Origin: Microcaldota archaeon
GTDB taxonomy: Archaea; Micrarchaeota; Micrarchaeia; Micrarchaeales; CABMGC01
Length of the DNA: 34,165 nt
Direction: 5' to 3'
NCBI GenBank assembly: GCA_021850705.1
Contig: JAJZKU010000009.1
Location: 1-34,165, forward strand
The position numbers and the translations under genes are program-made. The stretch's first letter is position 1; each line of letters begins with the position of its first letter. Positions 29,238-34,165 of the stretch are shown here, piece after piece. The notes beneath the pieces are model-generated. The model worked only from the letters and a program-made list of their open reading frames with translations. It had not been told where the DNA came from and searched no databases.

Positions 29238-30626
29238 TTATTTGCCCTTATCCTTATTGTAGTACTTTGCAATGAACTCGGATTTTATCCTCGTCAGTTC
29301 CCTCTCAGGCAGCTCCGAGAGCAGGTTCCATCCTATCGAAAGCGTATCTTCTATTGTTCTTCTTTCATAGGTTCCCTGCCTTATGAAGTTATTCTCGAAA
29401 TCGTCTCCGAACTTAAGGTACATCCTGTCGCTTTCAGAAAGCGCTTCGGCTCCTACTATAGCGCTCAGGCTCTTAGCGTCCTGCGCCTTTGCATAAGCTC
29501 CGTATAGCTGGTCAGAGACATTCTTATGGTCTTCCCTTGTCTTTCCGTGTCCTATCCCGTTTCCCATAAGCCTCGATAGAGATCCGAGAGGCTGCACCGG
29601 CGGATAGATGCCCTTGTTAGTCAGCTCCCTGCTCATGTATATCTGCCCTTCGGTAATGTATCCTGTAAGGTCCGGTATAGGGTGTGTAACGTCATCGCTA
29701 GGCATAGTTACTACATTGAGCTGCGTTATGCTTCCCTTTCTACCCTTCACGACCCCTGCCCTCTCGTATATGCTTGCAAGGTCCGTATACATGTATCCCG
29801 GGTATCCTCTCCTTCCAGGCACCTCTTCCCTTGCGCTTGAGAGCTCTCTCAAGGCCTCTGCATAGTTGGTCATGTCGTTTAGTATTACCAATACGTGCAT
29901 GCCCTGGTCGTATGCAAGATACTCTGCAGTGGTGAGTGCAAGCCTTGGGGTTAGTATTCTCTCTATGCTTGGGTCATCTGCAAGGTTCATGAACGCAACC
30001 GTCCTTTTGAAAGAACCTGTCTTCCTGAACTCATTTATGAAGTACTGCGCATCGTCGTATGTTATCCCAATGCCTGCGAAAACCGCTGCGAATCCCTCGC
30101 TCTGGTTCTTTACGGTAGCCTGTCTCATTATCTGTGCCGTAAGCTGGTTGTGCGGAAGTCCTGAAGACGAAAAAATAGGAAGCTTCTGCCCTCTTACCAG
30201 CGTGTCAAGCCCGTCTATAGATGATATGCCTGTCTCTATGAAGTCGCTAGGCATGGCTCTTGCTGCAGGGTTTATAGGATAGCCGTTTATGTCCCTTCTC
30301 TGGTCATAAGCAATCGCAGGTCCGCCATCCTTCGGCCTTCCCTGACCATCGAAGATCCTTCCGAGCATGCTCTCCCCGACGCCTACCATAAAGGTTTCTC
30401 CCAGGAAGGACACGGATGTATTGTCGACGTTTATCCCGCTCGTGGGACCGAATACCTGTACGACTGCACTCTTGTCAGTAGTCTCAAGCACCTGTCCCAG
30501 TCTCTGCTCTCCGTCATGCAGCCTTATTTTGACTATCTCGTTATACTTGGCGTTGCCCTGCTTTCCAACAACTACCAAAGGTCCCGCAACGCTCTCTATC
30601 GTCTTAAAATCTATCTCGAATTTCAT
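29238..30626 (-). CDS. atpB: A-type ATP synthase subunit B (regulatory)
   Basis: Non-catalytic, nucleotide-binding head subunit B, 462 residues from ATG 30626, normal for the family. It lacks a Walker A loop, as expected, and has the beta-barrel N-terminus ([11 protein letters not shown]), [26 protein letters not shown] (the degenerate P-loop place), [16 protein letters not shown], and [21 protein letters not shown]. The frame is open 42 codons further upstream inside subunit A, but that extension is Arg-rich and not family-like, so I rejected it. 4 nt separate it from subunit A and 1 nt from D. Confidence 0.95.
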   Translation of the reverse strand: MKFEIDFKTIESVAGPLVVVGKQGNAKYNEIVKIRLHDGEQRLGQVLETTDKSAVVQVFGPTSGINVDNTSVSFLGETFMVGVGESMLGRIFDGQGRPKDGGPAIAYDQRRDINGYPINPAARAMPSDFIETGISSIDGLDTLVRGQKLPIFSSSGLPHNQLTAQIMRQATVKNQSEGFAAVFAGIGITYDDAQYFINEFRKTGSFKRTVAFMNLADDPSIERILTPRLALTTAEYLAYDQGMHVLVILNDMTNYAEALRELSSAREEVPGRRGYPGYMYTDLASIYERAGVVKGRKGSITQLNVVTMPSDDVTHPIPDLTGYITEGQIYMSRELTNKGIYPPVQPLGSLSRLMGNGIGHGKTREDHKNVSDQLYGAYAKAQDAKSLSAIVGAEALSESDRMYLKFGDDFENNFIRQGTYERRTIEDTLSIGWNLLSELPERELTRIKSEFIAKYYNKDKGK

Positions 30627-30630
30627 ATAA

Positions 30631-32403
30631 TCACTTCTCCTCTGCTTCAATGTATGCCTCGGAGGTTTCGCTGAACTCATTGTCCATCTCCTCGGCAATC
30701 TTCTTCTCAGTCTTCTCGACCTCCTGCTCCTTAACCTCCTTAAGCCTTGCAATCTGGTCTATTATCTTCATCTTTGTTATATTGTCAAGTGGAATTCCTT
30801 CCTTAAGGGAATCCTCTGCCTTCTTAGAGAAGCGCAGCATCGCCCTCAGCATGAACTCCTGTTTCTTCAGGCTCGTATATGCGTCAATCTCATCGAATGC
30901 GCTCTGTCTCAGGAAGCTCTCCCTTATCATCTTCCCAACCTCAAGCACAAGTCTCTCATGGTCAGGAAGCGCCTCTGCACCGACAAGCTGGACTATATCC
31001 TTGAGCTCCGCCTCTCTCTGCAGTATCTGCATGCACTCTCTCCTCATCGAGAGAAATTCCTTGCCAAGGTTCTTCTCATACCAGCTCTCAAGCGAGTCTA
31101 TGTAAAGGGAGTAGCTCGACAGCCAGTTTATCGAAGGGAAGTGCCTTGAATTCGCGAGCGAAGCGTCAAGTGACCAGAAGGCCTTGACCACCCTTAGCGT
31201 TCCCTGGGATACCGGTTCCGAAAGGTCTCCTCCAGGAGGTGAGACCGCACCGACAAGCGTTACAGAACCTATCTTTCCTGAGAGCGTCTCGACCTTTCCT
31301 CCTCTTTCATAATACTCCGCAAGCCTCTTTGGCAGATATGCAGGATAACCCTCCTCTCCAGGCATCTCTTCAAGCCTTGCCGATATCTCTCGCATAGCCT
31401 CTGCCCATCTTGATGTAGAGTCTGCCATGATTGCAACGCTGTATCCCATATCCCTGAAATATTCGGCGATGGTTATGCCAGTATAGATGCTCGCCTCTCT
31501 TGCAGCTACAGGCATATTGCTCGTATTCGCTATTAACACGGTCCTTTCCATGAGCGGCCTCCCGCTTCTGGGATCCTTAAGCTCAGGGAACTCCGTAAGA
31601 ATCTCGGTCATCTCGTTTCCTCTCTCTCCGCATCCTACGTAGACTACGATGTCGCTATCCGCATACTTTGCGAGCTGGTGCTGTATTACCGTTTTTCCTG
31701 CCCCGAACGGACCTGGGACTGCAGCAGTTCCTCCCTTCGCTACAGGGAAGAGCGTGTCTATTACTCTCTGCCCTGTTACTAATGGCTCATCAGACCTGAA
31801 TCTGTTCTTGTATTTTGAAGGCTTTCTTACAGACCTTCTCTGAAGCATTGTTATCTCATTGCTCTTTCCCTTGCTCTCTACTACCGCTATGGTATCTTCC
31901 ACAGCAAAGCTTCCCTGCTTTATGCTCTTTATCTTCCCGCTGACGCCGTAAGGCACCATTATGTAGTGCTTTATCAGCTCGGTCTCCTGTACATGCCCTA
32001 TTATCTGCCCTTCGCTCACAGATGACCCTGCATGAACTCCTTTATCAGGAACGAACTTCCACTTCTTCTTCTTGTCCACAGGATCAGCAACTATCCCCTT
32101 CTCTATGAAGACTCCGCTCTTTGACCTGAGGACCTCAAGAGGGCGTTGTATACCGTCATATATATTGCTCAGTATTCCAGGACCTAGCTCCACGGAAAGA
32201 GGCAGCTTTGTAGACTCTACACTCTCTCCCGGGCCTATTCCCGTAGTGTCCTCATACACCTGTATGATCGCTCTGTCCTTTCTCAGCTGTATGATCTCTC
32301 CGACGAGTCCGTCCTTTCCTACCTTCACAACGTCATACATGCTGCTTCCAAGCATATCCTTTGCAACTACTAGCGGTCCTGAAACCTTTTCGATAACTCC
32401 CAT
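30631..32403 (-). CDS. atpA: A-type ATP synthase subunit A (catalytic)
   Basis: Catalytic head subunit A, 590 residues, which makes or splits ATP at the A3B3 interface. Seen: an N-terminal barrel ([11 protein letters not shown]), the bulge domain typical of A/V-type A subunits (about 110-190), Walker A GPFGAGKT (231-238), catalytic Glu260 with Arg261 in GCGERGNEM, and a long helical C-terminus. No intein interrupts it, though this gene often carries one in archaea. The last ~30 residues are a very acidic tail ([20 protein letters not shown]). ATG 32403, 10 nt after F. Confidence 0.96.
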   Translation of the reverse strand: MGVIEKVSGPLVVAKDMLGSSMYDVVKVGKDGLVGEIIQLRKDRAIIQVYEDTTGIGPGESVESTKLPLSVELGPGILSNIYDGIQRPLEVLRSKSGVFIEKGIVADPVDKKKKWKFVPDKGVHAGSSVSEGQIIGHVQETELIKHYIMVPYGVSGKIKSIKQGSFAVEDTIAVVESKGKSNEITMLQRRSVRKPSKYKNRFRSDEPLVTGQRVIDTLFPVAKGGTAAVPGPFGAGKTVIQHQLAKYADSDIVVYVGCGERGNEMTEILTEFPELKDPRSGRPLMERTVLIANTSNMPVAAREASIYTGITIAEYFRDMGYSVAIMADSTSRWAEAMREISARLEEMPGEEGYPAYLPKRLAEYYERGGKVETLSGKIGSVTLVGAVSPPGGDLSEPVSQGTLRVVKAFWSLDASLANSRHFPSINWLSSYSLYIDSLESWYEKNLGKEFLSMRRECMQILQREAELKDIVQLVGAEALPDHERLVLEVGKMIRESFLRQSAFDEIDAYTSLKKQEFMLRAMLRFSKKAEDSLKEGIPLDNITKMKIIDQIARLKEVKEQEVEKTEKKIAEEMDNEFSETSEAYIEAEEK

Positions 32404-32413
32404 TTAAATCACG

Positions 32414-32758
32414 TTAAACATTTTTTGTAATATCAATGCCTATTGCGCGCATGATAAGGCTGCGCAGCGTATCCTCTTCCTCTACGGGCTCCTTCTCTTC
32501 TGGTATCTCCACAAAGAGGGGCAGTATGCTGCTTGAGATTGCCTCTTGCAGCTTTCTGTCCTTGACCAGCTTCTTTACTCCTGAGGTTATTATAACTATG
32601 CCTGTCTCTTTATCGTCAAGAACGCTCTTCAGTGCAGCTTCTGCAGTTGCCTGATCATAAGCTTCGTACGAGCTGGCTATTCCGCCAAGCTTGAAGCCCA
32701 GGGACATGAGCCTGTTTCCTATCATAACTATTTTGTAACTATCTAATTTTTCCTCCAA
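32414..32758 (-). CDS. atpF: A-type ATP synthase subunit F, TTG start
   Basis: Central-stalk subunit F, 114 residues. The pattern YKIVMIGNRLMSLGFKLGGI matches the family's first strand and helix, then GIVIITSGVKKLV and PLFVEIPEEKE. The family normally starts two or three residues before the KIVMIG strand; the only usable start there is TTG at 32758, 16 nt inside the end of subunit C. The first ATG (32725) would remove the first beta strand. A GGAGG lies just after the TTG and serves no visible start, so initiation here is unusual. It is followed by subunit A after 10 nt. Confidence 0.85.
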   Translation of the reverse strand: MEEKLDSYKIVMIGNRLMSLGFKLGGIASSYEAYDQATAEAALKSVLDDKETGIVIITSGVKKLVKDRKLQEAISSSILPLFVEIPEEKEPVEEEDTLRSLIMRAIGIDITKNV

Positions 32759-33786
32759 ACCATCAGCCTCTCTTTCTCCTCATTGCTAAGCCCGTACATG
32801 CTTCCGTGTATAATTACCCTTACCGTATCAACCTCTATCTCCTTGAAGTAAAGGTATGCGAGTATGGAACCGAACGACAGCACGCTGTGGCCTAGCAGCC
32901 TTACGCTGTCTTTCAACATAGAACTCCTAAGCGCTATCTCAAAGGAGAGCAGCTCCTTGTTCCTACTCTTTTTGTATATGTCAAGGGCGTTCTGCATATC
33001 TGCAATCTTTATGCTCTCCACAAAAGATTCAAGATCCTTGGAACTCTCATACATCTTTGAGAGCTCTCCCTTTGCGATGGTTCCATGTTCCGCAATCATA
33101 GGTTCCATCTCTGTAAACTTTATCCCTGCCCTCTTTGCTTTTATAAGGAGCATAAGGTTCCTAACATCTATGCTTATCTTCAGCATTCTAGACGATTGAG
33201 GATGTACAGTACGGAGCTTTGAGATAGTACTTCCAAGCTTTGAATAATATCCGATGTCTATCACATTTACCGCGTCTATGGCCATTCTCCTCTTTTTGTA
33301 CTCGTCAGCAGCGGATCTAAGGATATCTGCATAAGGGGAATTGATCATAAGTTTTGATAGCAGTGCTTCAACACTTTCTTCAGACATAGCCTCTTTGATA
33401 ACCTGCCTGTTGTACCTTCCTTCATCAACCACATACTTCGAGATTGAGTCATAAGAAGCTCTTCTTCCCTTTGCCTCTATAGCGAGCCTTATGTTTGAAA
33501 GGTCCCACTTCCCGACTATGCTCCTCATGAGCTTCCTGTCGGTTGTAGGAGAGATGTCTACCAGCTTTCCCAGCCTTCTTGCAAGATTCTTGCTCAACGC
33601 AAAGTCGATAAGCTCTTCCTTTATGCTCATTCCTCCGAATTCCTCAAGATCCTGCCTGTAGTCTGTCTGGTAAAGAAGCGATATTATCGCTCCGGTGTCC
33701 TTTGCCTTCATTATCTCCTCCATCTGCCTGCCGTCTAGCAGGAAGGACTCCATAGCCTTTACTCTAGCGTTAGAGTATCCATACAA
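32743..33786 (-). CDS. atpC: A-type ATP synthase subunit C, start uncertain
   Basis: Subunit C caps the rotor, joining the membrane ring to the central stalk. The helical protein has the family's N-terminal YGYSNARVKAMESFLL and the repeated helical motif (IDFALSKNLARRL, VNVIDIGYYSKL, SFEIALRSSML, FGSILAYLYFKEIEVDTVRVI). I give TTG 33786 (347 residues) since it directly precedes the conserved YGYSNARV; CTG 33804 and ATG 33897 are alternatives. The frame is open to 33909 through the end of subunit E, so about 100 nt are open in both frames, and the true start needs protein data. It overlaps the subunit F start by 16 nt. Confidence 0.85.
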   Translation of the reverse strand: MYGYSNARVKAMESFLLDGRQMEEIMKAKDTGAIISLLYQTDYRQDLEEFGGMSIKEELIDFALSKNLARRLGKLVDISPTTDRKLMRSIVGKWDLSNIRLAIEAKGRRASYDSISKYVVDEGRYNRQVIKEAMSEESVEALLSKLMINSPYADILRSAADEYKKRRMAIDAVNVIDIGYYSKLGSTISKLRTVHPQSSRMLKISIDVRNLMLLIKAKRAGIKFTEMEPMIAEHGTIAKGELSKMYESSKDLESFVESIKIADMQNALDIYKKSRNKELLSFEIALRSSMLKDSVRLLGHSVLSFGSILAYLYFKEIEVDTVRVIIHGSMYGLSNEEKERLMVWRKN

Positions 33787-33805
33787 AGTCCTGGCCTTTA
33801 TCAGA

Positions 33806-34165
33806 TCACCTTTTTCCTCCTGCCTTTCTCTTAGAAGGCTTTGCTGCCTTGTGCTTCCTGTCAGACGCGTTCTTCGGAGCAGTCCTGCCGCTGTCATGCT
33901 TCTTTCCAAACATGAAGGCAGATATCTCTGCCCTTATGAGCTCACTGTTCTCCTCAACTATCTTTGCAGGCGTTGCATCAAGCCTTATCCTTCCGTCTTT
34001 CGACTCTATGATAAAGCCCTCTCCGTCCATATGCTTTACCGCATAGCCCTTAAGCGAAGCTGCAGCCCTCTTATTGACAGTCACTATTATCTCATCCGTC
34101 GTCTTTTCCATCTCCTTTATAGCAGATTTCAGCATCCTGTCAAGGTTCTGGTCAGAAAGCATCCT
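33806..34165 (-). CDS. atpE: A-type ATP synthase subunit E, 3' part, with basic tail
   Basis: The C-terminal part of the peripheral-stalk subunit E; the gene runs past the window end. An ATG at 34162 exists, but the full family has an N-terminal coiled coil of about 80-100 more residues, so this is probably internal. Seen: IIVTVNKRAAASLKGYAV, then GEGFIIESKDGRIRLDATP and LIRAEISAFMFGKK, where the family normally ends. Here it continues for about 30 residues of Lys/Arg-rich, Ala/Ser/Pro tail (HDSGRTAPKNASDR to KRKAGGKR). The tail overlaps the open frame in front of subunit C. A stop-codon loss is one explanation. Confidence 0.88.
   Translation of the reverse strand, partial: RMLSDQNLDRMLKSAIKEMEKTTDEIIVTVNKRAAASLKGYAVKHMDGEGFIIESKDGRIRLDATPAKIVEENSELIRAEISAFMFGKKHDSGRTAPKNASDRKHKAAKPSKRKAGGKR

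Noticed and set aside
29237-29272. Extension of ATP synthase subunit D into subunit B
   Set aside because: The family starts at MATMINPTRM-like residues; the earlier part is the end of subunit B read in another frame.
30627-30752. 42-codon N-terminal extension of ATP synthase subunit B, inside subunit A
   Set aside because: Arg-rich, unlike the family, and overlaps the acidic tail of subunit A in another frame; the ATG at 30626 sits 4 nt after subunit A and starts with the normal family sequence.
30631-32403. Intein in ATP synthase subunit A
   Set aside because: The P-loop region runs without interruption and total length is 590 residues, normal for an intein-free subunit.
1-34165. CRISPR array or multi-gene defence system
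   Set aside because: No regularly spaced repeats and no Cas, restriction, Argonaute or similar effector genes were seen; hicBA is the only conflict-type locus.

Overview
The window reads as archaeal chromosome. It carries an A-type (archaeal/vacuolar) ATP synthase operon, an archaeal NMD3, SecF and SecD of the archaeal type, a Dph6-like diphthamide enzyme, a dolichol-phosphate-mannose-synthase-like glycosyltransferase, a class III (type IV pilin) signal peptide, and two tRNA genes without an encoded CCA. Most transcription units have a TATA-like box 20-35 nt before the start codon, which suggests leaderless or very short-leader mRNAs. Codon use rich in ATA/AGG/AGA, very tight gene packing and a pilin-plus-LamG surface protein fit a DPANN archaeon such as Micrarchaeota (ARMAN-2-like). 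That lineage is an inference from style, not a database result.

Layout. 1-1800: tRNA-Val(CAC), an inverted hicB-hicA toxin-antitoxin pair, a stand-alone C39-like cysteine peptidase and a small unknown gene; this is the most accessory-looking stretch. 1836-5662: an alpha/beta hydrolase, a NatAB-like ABC exporter pair and an APC amino-acid permease. 5845-12723: an eight-gene, one-direction beta-oxidation operon: CoxG-like SRPBCC protein, acyl-CoA dehydrogenase 1, gamma-carbonic-anhydrase-like hexapeptide protein, acyl-CoA dehydrogenase 2, enoyl-CoA hydratase, thiolase, 3-hydroxyacyl-CoA dehydrogenase and a LUD-domain protein. All four core activities are present, but no acyl-CoA synthetase and no electron-transfer flavoprotein lies in the window.

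12780-16931: surface and pilus genes: a LamG-bearing pilin, a Pro/Gln-rich protein and two T2SSF (PilC/TadC-like) platform proteins, without the assembly ATPase. 16977-18814: a GT2 glycosyltransferase and an OBG-family GTPase with a TGS domain (minus strand). 18905-22606: a small membrane protein, secF, secD and nmd3. 22645-26011: an ICMT-like methyltransferase, an alkaline-phosphatase-superfamily phosphodiesterase, an HD hydrolase and a secreted glycoprotein-like protein. 26060-27921: tRNA-Val(UAC) fused end-to-end to an aminotransferase gene, and an FMN split-barrel protein. 27930-34165: the minus-strand ATP synthase genes E-C-F-A-B-D followed by dph6, with E cut by the window end.

Most striking observations: (1) two perfect identity tracts (140 bp and 101 bp) shared by otherwise diverged acyl-CoA dehydrogenase paralogues, the signature of recent gene conversion or an assembly artefact; (2) a hicB-hicA pair separated only by one in-frame TAA, with no ordinary start codon for hicA; (3) tRNA-Val(UAC) starting at the base next to a stop codon; (4) an unusual tRNA-Val(CAC) with C55; (5) a CoxG-like protein heading a beta-oxidation operon that lacks ETF. 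No CRISPR array, transposase, integrase or recognisable multi-gene defence system was found.
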